This document shows positions 1-10,642 of a stretch of 64,000 bases of DNA, piece after piece; the stretch's first letter is position 1; each line of letters begins with the position of its first letter. The translations under genes were made by a program, and so were the position numbers. Under the pieces are notes generated by a model. That model worked only from the letters and a program-made list of their open reading frames with translations. It was not told the DNA's origin and made no database searches. This DNA comes from Diaporthe sp. PMI_573 (lineage: Eukaryota; Ascomycota; Sordariomycetes; Diaporthales; Diaporthaceae), in assembly GCA_021399435.1 (NCBI GenBank), contig JAJTUP010000002.1, positions 806,001-870,000 of the forward strand, read 5' to 3'.

Positions 1-1400
1 CACCTTAATCAGGTCTTTAAATCGAGATGACACCGAGGGCTGTTGTCTGCTATGTGATGTGTGGGCACTTTTTGCGACATCGAACGAGGGGCTTCGAGTG
101 TTATGAGTGGGACTCCAAGGCCCTGTTGGTGAGGGCAAGCTGCCGACTTCGATGCTCATTTTGGGCAGAAGTATGAGTGTCGTCTTGAATGTGTAAAGTG
201 TCTGTGGTGGTTGAGATGCGAGGGTGTGTGCTCGTTATGAGGCTCCGTCTATGGTCAGGTTCCGTAAGTTGACGATGCGGGACTATGCTGGTATGAAAGT
301 GTTTTGTTTGGAAAAAAAACAGAGAGTTTGAAAATTGCAGAGAAGAAAGATTTATTAAAGTCAATAGAGAAAGTATGTCGTGGACCGTGTTTGGCAAAGC
401 CTGGGGGCAATTTTGAAGATAAAGCGTTTCAAGATTGTCCCAAGATAACCCTGGTGTACTCAAGTGCTCGTCCGCTCCCTCGAAGCGCTTGCCCAGCAGG
501 GTGTCTAGCACCCTTAATCACATGCTAAATATGGAGTAGCATGTAGTGTGCATGCAGTGCACGCATTAGTCCAGCTCGTCAACGTGGAAGCAATAGCTTC
601 CGATGCAGGCTCGAACTCAATCTACGACCATCCACAGCCTGCAGCGTCCATGGTTGAGCACATTATCCACGCAATCCAACGCCAATTCGTGCTGACCGCC
701 TCCACCGGCAACAGCAACAAGGTGCAGCGCGCCAGTAGATCGCACCTGCACGTCTGTGTGGCTGTGGGAGATGGGCCAAGGAGGGTTCCCCCGTCTCACA
801 CCTGCTGTGGTACAGGGTCAACTCGCCTTGGGACATGGGGCTAGAGGCCGGCTCCAAACACTGCCGAGACGTCGGTCGGAACAGCCCAGCGCCAGAAACC
901 CCCACTTCTTACCCTGCCGATCTTGTTTCCGGCTCTGAAGCCGACCTTCGGCGGAATAACTCCCCGACCACAACGCCGTCCTGCCACTTAATCGACGGAG
1001 CCTGTCAGACCCGTGGTCCGGCTTTTGGCCTCAGACAGACACATGCTCACTCTACACAGTAGCTCACGCGGCACGTGGCAGGATGCGTGGACAGTTGGGA
1101 CTCGACGATAACCGTCGTCCCTCGCTGCCGAGTACAGGTCAAGCACGCTATTGAGTTCCCCTCAGCAGTCAGTCACCGTCCCGTGGATGCACGAGTCAAC
1201 TAGGCGCATATGGTCTGGCACGATTTAAGCTTCTAATTTCTTCGGAATGAGACCCATTCTCCCAGCGCCTCACGCCAGCATCCTGAGGAGTACGCAGTCT
1301 TCTATTGACGCTTTCGTGGCAGCTGACACGAACAGCGCCGACACGAGCTTGATGATATCAGTCCTAGTGCAGCCCGTGGACGGCCCCCACGACTCGTCCC
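1..1400. other. Intergenic, no gene recognised
   Basis: Open frames here are short and resemble no family I know. A minus-strand frame at 101-511 runs through a T-rich stretch and reads as low-information sequence. The right part serves as the 3' flank of the GNAT gene. Confidence 0.5.
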
Positions 1401-2237
1401 TCATGACGTTTTGGGCAACCTCCTCATCATGACCGACCTGAAGCTGCCCTCGGGGAGGGCGCCGAGTTCGACCGCAGATGCGGCCCCCCAGTTCTCATCC
1501 TCGGCGGACTTGACTGCGCCCCACAGCTCTGTCAGCTTGAGGTCCGCCACTTCCACGGGCTCGAACCCAAACTTCCTGTACAGAGAATACCCAGCCGGCG
1601 ATGCCTCCAGCCACGCCGTCTTGTTCTCCCTGTCAGCGAGCTCGCAGCCCCACTTGAGCAGCGCTGACCCGGCCCCGAGCCGGTGGCGGGTAGGCGTGGC
1701 CGCCAGGATTCCCAGATCTGTGTAATGCTTGTCAGGTAACCCGCGCCCAGTTTGCCGATGTGGAGGGAAGGGAAACTCACGTAGGGACGGTTCACCCTTC
1801 ATCCAACGCTTCTTCATCCGGTGCAGGCCGCCGATGAACTCGTTATACACGGCGGCATTCGCACCCTGACCCAGCTGCTCTTCCGTCATCGGCTCTTCGC
1901 CCTCCTTCTCCCACTCCTCCCTGGGCTGTTGCTTCCTGACAAGCTTCCACTTGGCAAAGGCCACGATCACGGGGTCCCCGCCCCCATCCTCCTCGAGCTC
2001 CGCCACCATCACGATGACCTCGGCGGACTGTTCCTCCGCCGCCTTGTCGGCCGGAGGAAATATCGACCCGGCAAACTTGGCCCGAGTGTCATCGCTCACC
2101 CCAGTTGGGTTCAACAGTCGGCCCATCACGCCCGGTAAGAAGGCCTCAAAATGGACCTTCGCGATCGCGACTGCGTCATCGGGCGTGGCGCGGCGGATAC
2201 GAAGCCGCGGGGCGGGGGCTGCTACAGTCGACGACAT
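1401..2237 (-). CDS. GNAT-family N-acetyltransferase
   Basis: Predicted acetyl-CoA-dependent N-acetyltransferase of the fungal GNAT group; the acceptor is unknown. The frame is open across the whole span (278 codons), but an intron is very likely at 1718-1780: GTGAGT donor, CTGAC branch site, CACAG acceptor, 63 nt, so it does not shift the frame. Splicing (exons 2237-1781 and 1717-1401) gives 257 residues and joins ...EPSLHLGILAATP..., which restores the usual beta-strand before the acetyl-CoA loop. The RHRLGAGSALLKWG segment is the pyrophosphate-binding motif (R-x-x-G-x-G/A). LEASPAGYSLYRKFGF is the typical C-terminal GNAT block. The N-terminus RLRIRRATPDDAVAIAKVHFEAF is also typical. No signal peptide or membrane segment is seen. 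Confidence 0.85.
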   Translation of the reverse strand: MSSTVAAPAPRLRIRRATPDDAVAIAKVHFEAFLPGVMGRLLNPTGVSDDTRAKFAGSIFPPADKAAEEQSAEVIVMVAELEEDGGGDPVIVAFAKWKLVRKQQPREEWEKEGEEPMTEEQLGQGANAAVYNEFIGGLHRMKKRWMKGEPSLREFPFPPHRQTGRGLPDKHYTDLGILAATPTRHRLGAGSALLKWGCELADRENKTAWLEASPAGYSLYRKFGFEPVEVADLKLTELWGAVKSAEDENWGAASAVELGALPEGSFRSVMMRRLPKTS

Positions 2238-3976
2238 GATGATGCACGGCCACGGGTCGCGAGCTGAGATGGTGAGTTAGTTGCGCGTCGGTTGAAAAGT
2301 CGTTCCGACCAGAGGGTCAAGCTATTGAATTATATTTGATCCTGCCTCCGTGAGGCTCCCGTCAGACGGACCAAGATCAGCCGACTCCTGACCCGTCCCG
2401 CCGAGCCCACTACCTAGAATGGCATGACTCACCAGGTCCGACACACCCCAGTCGCGGCGCGGAACCAAGGCCTTGCAGCCACAAGTTGAGCTGATAGGAT
2501 GCCGCGTATAAATCGTGGTTCTGCCACTGCGCTTTTGTCTCCACCTCATGCATAGCCAGTCTTAGGAGGCTAGCCGCCAAAAACCGCTTCAGTAGTCCGC
2601 GTTGGAGCTCGGGGCATTCTTGATTAATGTCTCTCTTGCACCCTACATGCGGTCGGATTTGCCTATGGCGTTAGAAATGTCATTTCTGAAAGACGCATTG
2701 CTAAAGTCACAGTAGAATATCAGAGATTCTCAGCCTATGTAAGCAAAATAGTTATGTACTATTCTTGTTAGTTACCGGGTGCACTTCCAAGATGGAACCC
2801 GACTTAATTTGTGTTGATTTCGCCCTACCCAGGTCCTTGAGAACCTTGGAACCTGCGCACTCAAGTTACCGGCATTGTTGTTACGATGAACTGAGAATAT
2901 CTGTGGCCCAGCAAAGTATTCATTACAGGTAGCACCGAGCAGAAGTAAACTGAAGGCATCGGTGTAAACTTGGTGATGTCCCAATACACAATGTCGCAGC
3001 TCGGAATTGCACGTGTTCTTCAGTAGACCACAACACCCATGCACCTAACTACAAGTCCTGACGGCACATTTCAAAACGGTATTAAGAGTATCAAAGTCCG
3101 CATCAGGCCCTGAACAGCTCCACAAGCAGGAATGGTTCAAACTATCTTTGGACGCAGTTTCAGACGCGCAGTCACTGACACCTCTTTCTGTTCTCGGAAC
3201 TGGGCTTGCAAACTCGACCATCCTAAATGCATGTCAGGATAAGTGTCTTTGAGGTTAACTCACCTCCCCTCCCGCTGGTTTTGTGTGGAGCACTGGCTTT
3301 GAGGATTGCCCTTTGGGGTCACAGTCTTGTCAGTCGTTCCTTTGCTAACTAGTGCTCGGCCTTCGGCAAGCATTGAATTTGAAACGCACTTACATAGAAA
3401 CGAATTTTGGTATACGTGGATTTCTGTTGTAAATCTTCTCGTTAACTAAGTTTGACATTATTACTACAGTAGATTTCCAACAGCAGCGCTCTACAGGACC
3501 TTACACAACTACACAACAATTTCTCTATCCATGTGCTGTGTCTTTCGATCTGCCTTGCTAATTGTTATTCTTAATGCTTGCTAATATCTGCCATTGCTTG
3601 CTACACGAGTAAATTGATATGGGCATTAGATTCTTGTAACACAGGTGACTGATACGATCCCTTCGTCAGTGTAATCATTTCGGGGTTTCTGGCAGCTCAG
3701 AATGCCATCTACTTCTTTGCTGACAAGTCATTCACCAGCAGGATGCACTTGCCCTGAGTGGTCACAAAGTGGTCGAGCTCAGGGGCATGCGTAACACGTG
3801 CCGAAAAGGGAAAGTATCCACTCTCATGCCTTGGCGAGCTCCCAATATCGTACGACTTTCCAAATAAGAAAAAGTCTGTGTCTTACCTGAGGTGCTCACT
3901 CCCTGGGCACAACAGCCAAGCAGATCTATCCCAGCAGCACCGACGAACATCACAGTTTGTCGAAAATCTACCAGCC
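2238..3976. other. Intergenic, promoter region of two divergent genes
   Basis: About 1.7 kb between the starts of the GNAT gene (-) and the OLA1 gene (+), so it should hold both promoters. I see no convincing coding frame, repeat or RNA gene. Confidence 0.5.
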
Positions 3977-5458
3977 ATGCCTCCCAAGAAGGGAACCGAG
4001 GAGGTGAAGGACAATGTTGTCGCCTTCGGTCGGGTTCGCAAGAACCTGAAGATGGGATGCGTCGGCCTGCCAAACGTCGGCAAGTCGAGTCTGTTCAATC
4101 TCCTGACGAAGCAGAGCGCTGCTGCGGAGAACTACCCCTTCTGCACGATTGAGCCTAACGAGGCGAGGTGCCCTGTTCCGGATGCACGATATGTAAGCCC
4201 ATTGTCGTAGCGCTCTGAGTGGCGGTGATGAGGGCGAAGTGAGAGATCCGAAGCACAAGCTGACCGGATCTTAAATATAGGACTTCTTGTGCGATGTGTG
4301 GAAGCCACCATCCCAGTACCCGGCTTACCTGCAAGTCACAGACATTGCAGGTCTGATCAAGGGTGCTTCGCAGGGAGAGGGTCTCGGCAATGCCTTCCTA
4401 TCGCACATTCAGGCCGTGGACGGCATGTTCCACATCGTGCGAGCTTTTGATAATGACGAGGTGCTGCATGTCGACGACTCGATCGACCCAGTTCGGGACT
4501 TGAACACAATCCAAAGTGAGCTGTGTAAAAAGGACCTGGACATTCTTCAGAGGACTATCGTCGCCGAGGAGGCGATTGTGCGAAAAGCAGGCGGAAAGTA
4601 CAAGATGTTGCCACTGTTCACCGAGACAACCACGAAGATCCAGGCGATGCTGGAGAAAGACCAGCCGGTCCGAGACGGAAATTGGACACCTGCGGAAATT
4701 GCCCTCATCAACGAGAAGATCCAGCTCATCACTACAAAGCCTGTGATCTACCTTGTCAACCTGACGATGAAGGATTACCTTCGACAGAAGAGCAAGTACC
4801 TGCCACAGATCGCCAAATGGGTGACAGAGCATGGCGGTACTCCGAAAGATATCATCCCATTCTCTATTGAGTTCGAGGAGAAGTTGGACAAAATGAGTGA
4901 AGATCCCGCAAAGCAAGCAGAATTTCTGCAGGAGGCCAAGGTCAAGAGCAAGCTGGACAAGATCGTCACGGAAGGATTCGACAAGCTTGGGTTACAGTAC
5001 TACTTCACAGGTATGACGATGCCCCTGACGTAATTAAGCAGGCTCACGACTGATGATTTTGATAGCTGGTGAGAAGGAAATCAGATGCTGGACAGTCCCA
5101 CGGGGTTGTCTCGCACCGCAAGCCGCTGGTGCCATCCATGGCGACTTCGAGAGAGGGTTCATCAAGGCCGAGGTGGTCTCGTACCAGGACTTCCACGACC
5201 TCTGTGGAGGTGCCAAATCAATGGCTCCCATCAAGGCTGCTGGTAAATATCGACAGGAAGGAAAGACATATGTAGGACTTACCGGCAACATTTGATGACT
5301 TTGTGAAGATGATGCTAACGTCAAGCGACAGGTGGTCCAAGATGGAGACATCATACATTTCCAATTTAGTAAGTCACAGTCGCGCCAGCTAGACAATAGT
5401 CGTTGTTACAAAACCGGAAGCTGACCATATGTCTTCAGATGTTGGAAACAAGAAATAG
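3977..5458 (+). CDS. OLA1: Obg-like ATPase 1 / YchF-type P-loop NTPase
   Basis: Cytosolic TRAFAC-class ATPase of the YchF/OLA1 family, linked to ribosomes and stress responses. Five exons give 402 residues, close to the family's usual ~395: 3977-4192, 4281-5010, 5066-5271, 5332-5368, 5439-5458. All introns are GT-AG and the frame is kept at each junction. Visible motifs: P-loop GLPNVGKS at residues 30-37, DIAG (G3), and [10 protein letters not shown] in place of the GTPase NKxD, in line with the ATP preference known for the family. The C-terminal TGS domain is marked by [25 protein letters not shown]. The last exon encodes only NVGNKK after a split Asn codon, matching the family's short basic tail. 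The start at 3977 (MPPKKG...) matches the conserved eukaryotic N-terminus. Confidence 0.97.
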
Positions 5459-6051
5459 TACCAGTGTCTTTGTGCAGATGTCTGCTGTCGAGATGGGTCT
5501 ATTCAGACATCTCAGCTCGCTCGCCTGCCCTCCTAGCATATTGAAATGCTAGACCAATAGCTTCTGTTGTTTCCTCTGGGGCCTGTTTGCCCTGATGGAA
5601 CAAACACATTCTTGATGCCTCTTCCGATTTGGAAAATGCAGGGAAGCAACTCATAGCAACAACTTATTGTATGGTTTTAGTCCATAGTCCATACAATACA
5701 CACTGTAAATTATGATGGCATACCGCGAGTGAATAGGGCGTACTTACGCACAGGGTCGAGGAGCCTCGTCAATGGCCACCGTAGCTTTGCTCTGTCGCAG
5801 GCTCCTAAGAGAATATCTAAATATGACAATCCAGAAGGAAGCAGTTGTCTCTTAAACACGCAGCTGATGCCAACTGATGTCAGCCTGCACCCTGGTGATG
5901 GCCTAACGTCTAAAATTGGAACAGAAGCGAGCAGCCTTCACGTGACTAGCCTCGCTTATATGCCCGCGAGGTCCCGCTTCATTTTCTGTGCCGCCCTTGA
6001 TCATCATCATCATCATCAGCATCACCTTACACCCACCACCACCGTATAGTC
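5459..6051. other. Intergenic between OLA1 and the ankyrin gene
   Basis: About 590 bp holding the OLA1 3' flank and the ankyrin gene promoter. A (CAT)n-like run at 6000-6021 lies just before the ankyrin start. Nothing else is seen. Confidence 0.5.
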
Positions 6052-7035
6052 ATGGCGCAATTGACCACGGATGATCTAAAGGAATTACCAGGCTTATACG
6101 ACTCGCCCAGAAATGTAGGTGATGTGCTCGTAGGCGAGGACGCCGCCCGCCTTCTCATTGAAGCAAGCTCGTCTGGCAACAACACGGCCCTACAGAGCTT
6201 GCTATCGCAGCCACAATGGATTAAGACAATACTCGAAACCCCTCACTCCATCTATTATGAGGAACGTCCCAGCGAAGGTCCGAACGATGTGCGGCAGGTG
6301 ATGGCAGCGCGAACGTCAAACCTTGAACGGGCTTTGAACGCAGCGGCCGGGAATGGCCAAGCTGCTGCGGTGTCCACATTACTTGCCTTCGCAACACAGC
6401 AAGGCATGACCGCTTCTGATGTCATAACGAGATTGACAATCAACAAGACCATCAACGGTGGGCACGCTGCTGTATACAAGGCACTAGCATCTGCAGACCC
6501 GAACGTCATCAACTTCCCGCATCTCGGCCACGGTACGCTGCCACTTTACGAGGCCGTGAGGCGGAGGCAGCCCGATGTGGCCGCTGTGCTTCTCGAGCTC
6601 GGGGCGGATCCATTGCACCCTGTTGCGCAGTCGAAGAAACTCGGGAGCTACCACTCGTCCCTGCTGTCTTTCGCCGCATTTTGTGAAGGTCCGCGCATGA
6701 CTGAGTTGCTGTTGGAACGCGGTGTCCCTGTCGCTGGTACTGGTGCGTTACATACTGCTGCACGTTGGGGTCACCTCGATACTATGCGCCGCCTGATGGA
6801 GCATGGCGCGGACCTGGATGAGGTCCTTCCCAGTTTTTTGCATTGGACGCCGATGCATTTTGCCGCCTCCAAGAGCGAAGTCGATGCCATGAAGTTGTTG
6901 GAGGACAGTGGGGCGCGCTCTGACTTGGAGGATGAGAATGGGAAGACACCTGCGCAACTGCTGGAGGAGCGCAACGCCGCCATTGCGCGCGAAGGAGGTC
7001 CGGGGAAGGGGTCATTTTGGCCATGGGTTACCTGA
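6052..7035 (+). CDS. Ankyrin-repeat protein
   Basis: Single-exon protein of 327 residues made mostly of ankyrin repeats, a protein-protein interaction fold. Clear repeats include LPLYEAVRRRQPDVAAVLLELGADP, GALHTAARWGHLDTMRRLMEHGADLD and TPMHFAASKSEVDAMKLLEDSGA, each with the TPLHxAA...G...V..LL..GA pattern. A weaker repeat-like stretch around residues 85-165 (ALNAAAGNGQAAAVSTLLAF) suggests at least five units. There is no signal peptide, membrane helix or second domain, so the protein is probably cytosolic or nuclear and the partner is unknown. The ATG follows an A-rich leader, and no in-frame upstream ATG extends it convincingly. Confidence 0.85.
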   Translation: MAQLTTDDLKELPGLYDSPRNVGDVLVGEDAARLLIEASSSGNNTALQSLLSQPQWIKTILETPHSIYYEERPSEGPNDVRQVMAARTSNLERALNAAAGNGQAAAVSTLLAFATQQGMTASDVITRLTINKTINGGHAAVYKALASADPNVINFPHLGHGTLPLYEAVRRRQPDVAAVLLELGADPLHPVAQSKKLGSYHSSLLSFAAFCEGPRMTELLLERGVPVAGTGALHTAARWGHLDTMRRLMEHGADLDEVLPSFLHWTPMHFAASKSEVDAMKLLEDSGARSDLEDENGKTPAQLLEERNAAIAREGGPGKGSFWPWVT

Positions 7036-7777
7036 CAAGGCAGTTCATTCCCAAGTCTGGTTTTCAATAGCTTCAGAAACAACAGACAACAGTGTAAGTG
7101 TGATCGGAGCATGTTACAAGCTCCCACATCCCGCAATTACCAGATAATTTGGTTTTCATTGGAGCTCACAATTCAAGCGTCCAAGTTGAATCGCCCAACC
7201 CGAGTGAGTGTGCAGGGTTGAACCCACGGGCTGAGTAACTCCGTAGATGGTTGTATCTCTTCTCGCAGTGTGCTCCTCCAAAGTTCCACAAGTCTACTCA
7301 CTCCAAGAATCCCGCCAAGCCGGGGCAGTTTATCCAATTGATCCAAGTGCTCGGAGATGGCTGCAGTGGTTTCATTAGTGGCTGGCTCCGATAGACGGTA
7401 CGTCACAGCCCCCTGTCGAAGCCAATTTCGCCGAGCGGTTTGGAATCCGCAGCTCCTCGGCACCTGGATGCTTTTCCCTCGCAGTGCCGATCTGTCACAT
7501 GGGATGTAACGGCACGCGGTCGTATTTCAGCTTGCCTCGCACCAAGAATGTCCAACTTTTGATGATCAGTGTTGTTCCTGGACTCGCGGGACAGCACCAC
7601 AGCAGGACAGCATTTGTGTTACGTTCTCGAACATCCGGCGAAGGAAAAGGATCTACTATGCCGCAACCACGCCGTCGTCGTTCTCGCTAGAGGTTCTGAA
7701 TATTTGGATCAAGACGCCCAATATGGTAAGCCCGACACGGAACATAAAATGCGGTTGACGCATGTCAGCGGCCGGCG
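7036..7777. other. Intergenic / possible 5' leader
   Basis: No recognisable gene. The right end may contain the first exon or leader of the glycosyltransferase gene: an ATG at 7723 is followed directly by GTAAGC and could be spliced to 7799. Confidence 0.45.
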
Positions 7778-9073
7778 ATGCTCACTCATGCAATGCAGGC
7801 CTCCCGCCTCGTGAGGATCGGGCTCCTTGCATTCACAACCGCTCTCCTCCTGTACTACCACTCAACACTACTCTCATTTGCAGCACGCGATGGGACCCAG
7901 GAGACCGAGAAACTCATCCAGATCCAGGCCCCCCAGACACAGCCCGGAGACACGAAATTGCCATCCTCACCAGCTGAAGCAGTAGGCTCGGAGCTCACGC
8001 AGAACCCGCCTGGCGTGGCCAGCAGCGGCAGCGATGGCGCACCACAGGGTCTCCCAGGGTCCTCGACCTCCTCCTCGTCCTCCTCATCGGGCTTCAACGA
8101 GGTAAAGTTCGAGTTCCAGGAGGACCTAACCCGCTACGTCCAGCCGGTCTTCGACGTCGCGAAGCTCAAGCAGTACCGCGCGCACAACGACCGCGGCCCG
8201 GGCCAGTTCGCCTTCGCGACGTACCTCTCGACGCGCGACAACAACGTGGCGGACCCCTACTTCCTGTCCGCGATGCAGCTCGTGTACCGCCTCCTCTGGG
8301 ACCCCAAGTCCCGCTCGGCCTCGTACCCGGTCATCGTGTTCGTGGCGCCCTTCATCCCCCAGCAGCAGCGCGACCTGCTCCTCGCCGCCGGCGCCATCGT
8401 GCGCGAGCTGGAGCTCGTGCCGTGGGACCCTCCCAAGAGCGCGGGCGAAGGAGAGATGTTCCCCTTCGCGCGGTGGAAGGACCTCTTCTCCAAGCTCAAC
8501 ATCTGGGCGCAGCTGGACCTCTCGCGCGTCGCCTTCCTGGACCTAGACGCGTTCCCCGTGCGCGACCTGGACGGCATCTTCGACCCTGCCGTCTCGCCCC
8601 GGCAGCGATGCCACCCGGAACTCCTCCCGCCCGAGGACAAGACCCACGAGGCCGAGATTTGCGACTACGTGTTCGCGGGCCACGGGCTCGCCGACGGCGT
8701 CAACGTCGGGGTGGTCGTGCTGGAGCCCAACGCGCGGATGCACGAGCGGCTTTTACGCGAGAGCCAGGACACCACAAAGTTCGACAACAAGATGGCCGAG
8801 CAGGCCTTCCTCAACTACGCCTTCGGCCGCGACAGCCCCTTCCCGCCGCACGAGCTCGGCAGGGAGTATAACGGCTTCTACCCCAAGGCGGACGAGGAGG
8901 GCCTCCTGCGTATCGTGCACGAGAAGCTGTGGATATTTGGCGACAATACGGCCTGGACCAAGGACATCTTCAGCAACGGCTGGTTCGAGTTATTAACTCT
9001 GTACCAAAGCCCCGAGTTTGAGGCGATGAGAGCCCTAGATGGGCCTTTGGTGCCAACATTCGGGCTCGACTGA
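7778..9073 (+). CDS. Glycosyltransferase family 8-type (glycogenin-like) membrane protein
   Basis: Predicted type II Golgi/ER glycosyltransferase of 431 residues using a nucleotide sugar. A single N-terminal helix (LLAFTTALLLYYHSTLLSFA, about residues 15-34) precedes a Ser/Pro-rich stem and the catalytic domain. Family marks are FATYLSTRDNNVADPYFLSAMQLVYRLL, the metal-binding DLDAFPVRDLDGIF (DxD) and NVGVVVLEPNARMHERLL, then EQAFLNYAF and YNGFYPK. This resembles the fungal GT8 proteins near glycogenin and GlcNAc/galactinol-type transferases; donor and acceptor are not predictable here. The start is uncertain: besides ATG 7778, a 73-nt intron (7726-7798) would join an upstream ATG (7723-7725) to ASRLVRIGLL. 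Both forms keep the anchor and catalytic domain. Confidence 0.85.
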   Translation: MLTHAMQASRLVRIGLLAFTTALLLYYHSTLLSFAARDGTQETEKLIQIQAPQTQPGDTKLPSSPAEAVGSELTQNPPGVASSGSDGAPQGLPGSSTSSSSSSSGFNEVKFEFQEDLTRYVQPVFDVAKLKQYRAHNDRGPGQFAFATYLSTRDNNVADPYFLSAMQLVYRLLWDPKSRSASYPVIVFVAPFIPQQQRDLLLAAGAIVRELELVPWDPPKSAGEGEMFPFARWKDLFSKLNIWAQLDLSRVAFLDLDAFPVRDLDGIFDPAVSPRQRCHPELLPPEDKTHEAEICDYVFAGHGLADGVNVGVVVLEPNARMHERLLRESQDTTKFDNKMAEQAFLNYAFGRDSPFPPHELGREYNGFYPKADEEGLLRIVHEKLWIFGDNTAWTKDIFSNGWFELLTLYQSPEFEAMRALDGPLVPTFGLD

Positions 9074-9613
9074 TCGCCGTGACGGGAATATCGACAGACG
9101 ACGCAGATACCCAGATAGGATGAGCATGCTTGATGGCATATGACTCACACCGAAGAGTTCGACTGCGTTTGTTTAGCTTCTACTGAGCGATTCTGGGAAA
9201 TACGGTGCAATTGTCCATAGATAAGTTAGTGCTGCACATATTGTATACGAAAGTCGAATGAAGCTTACTTTGAGCGGAGATAAGCGCATTGCTTCCCCTA
9301 TTACTGAATATATTCCAGGACGAAGCCTACCGAGAAAGCTTCATAACCTCATGACTATTAAAAGTGTAAAACCGCCACTGTTTACCAGTGTATCCCCTCC
9401 AAACCACAAGTGGATCCCTCGTGATGTTTCCCAGTTGCCTGCTTCAGAGGAAATGCCGCATTCGTCTATCCTGATAATCAAATGCTAAATATCAAAAAAC
9501 GAGCCCTGAGCCCAGATACGTGTCTAGTTGTTGAAAATCCCCAGGAATCAAGCAAGATAAACCCCGTGTTTTAGCGATACTGCCTGGTGAAGGCCACGCC
9601 TTCCACTCCTGAT
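9074..9613. other. Intergenic between convergent genes
   Basis: A 540-bp AT-rich stretch between two convergent genes, presumably the 3' ends of both transcripts. No coding signal is seen. Confidence 0.5.
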
Positions 9614-10642
9614 CTAATGATGCCTCCGTCGTGTGCTGCTCTTCCTCACGGGCAAATGATCCGCCATGAACTTTCCGGCGGCACCGGCAGCTGCCGTCCT
9701 AGGCCCGACCTCAGCCGCGGGTGCTGGTTCGGGCGCGGGCGCAGGTTCCGCAGGCGGGGCGTGACTCTTAAAGGCACTGAGCGCCGCAGCCCCTAGCCCT
9801 GCTCGGAGCACCTTGCCGCCCTTGTCGCCGCCCCAAGCACCCTTCTGACCGGCCAGACCGACAGCTGCTGACGCACCAGCCGTCAGCGCTGCTTCTGCAG
9901 CGTTCATGAATCGAGGGTCGTTCCAGAAGCTGAGCGACCGGCCGCTGCTGGAAGGCCTCTTAGGGTCCTTGGAGGTTTGGCTGTGAGACAGCGATGGCCG
10001 GCGAGATTTGGACCCCTTGGTGGACCCACTACTTCCGTGGTGGTGTCCTCGGCTCTCCCTCTCTCGATCATCCTTCTTCCTTGAGGACCGCGGAGGTGGT
10101 GACGGTGAGCGGTCCTCGTGGCGGCGGTGGTAGTGCCGTGATGATTTGTCGCCTCGGTGCCTGGGTGGTGAGGATGATACTGAGTATCGTCTGTGTCGCC
10201 GCTCAGGGCTTTCTTCCTTGCGGGGTACATAATGTGATGTGGCTCGGTTGCTCATGGCTGGGCGGCGTGGTCGACCACGGTCAGATTTAGGAGGATATTT
10301 CGGGTCCCTGTCCTGATGCGACCGTCGACTGTCCCGGTCACCATCATGAGAGCGGCTCGATCTGCCCTTGTGACGGTGTCGGTCACGTTCCTTGTTGAGT
10401 TCGTCTTCCTCGGGCGGCGTCACCGGCCGGTAACGATCCTTGGAGCTTTTGTGATCCTTAGATGGTCGAGAGCCCTTAGACCGAGGTGGGCTTGTGTCTG
10501 AGTGCTCCGGAGTGATGTCTCTGGCAGCGTCCCGCGGTGCGTGGGGGTTGTTCAAGTCTTTATCGGGTACCATGTATTCATACTGGCCGTCTAGCCAGTC
10601 GTCCACACTGGATGAGCCTCTGGAATGGTTTGATTTGGGCAT
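9614..10642 (-). CDS. Arg/Ser-rich disordered protein with Gly/Ala-rich C-terminal segment
   Basis: Single-exon protein of 342 residues. Residues ~45-230 are highly charged and disordered, dense in RS, RH and SR dipeptides (e.g. KSSRHYHRRHEDRSPSPPPRS), like nuclear RS proteins and the fungal DUF3824 group. A calm C-terminal part follows: FWNDPRFMNAAEAALTAGAS and a Gly/Ala-rich stretch (AAVGLAGQKGAWGGDKGGKVLRAGLGAAALSAF) like a glycine-zipper membrane-active motif, then an Ala/Pro linker and a basic RRRHH end. The N-terminus (SSVDDWLDGQYEYMVPDKDLNNPHAPRD) is acidic and may be a short interaction motif. Function unknown: it could be RNA-associated or membrane-associated. The open length of over 1 kb and steady composition argue that it is real. 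Confidence 0.75.
   Translation of the reverse strand: MPKSNHSRGSSSVDDWLDGQYEYMVPDKDLNNPHAPRDAARDITPEHSDTSPPRSKGSRPSKDHKSSKDRYRPVTPPEEDELNKERDRHRHKGRSSRSHDGDRDSRRSHQDRDPKYPPKSDRGRPRRPAMSNRATSHYVPRKEESPERRHRRYSVSSSPPRHRGDKSSRHYHRRHEDRSPSPPPRSSRKKDDRERESRGHHHGSSGSTKGSKSRRPSLSHSQTSKDPKRPSSSGRSLSFWNDPRFMNAAEAALTAGASAAVGLAGQKGAWGGDKGGKVLRAGLGAAALSAFKSHAPPAEPAPAPEPAPAAEVGPRTAAAGAAGKFMADHLPVRKSSTRRRHH

Noticed and set aside
101..511. 136-codon minus-strand frame
   Set aside because: No family motif, low-complexity T/F/S/H-rich composition and no supporting promoter or splice context.
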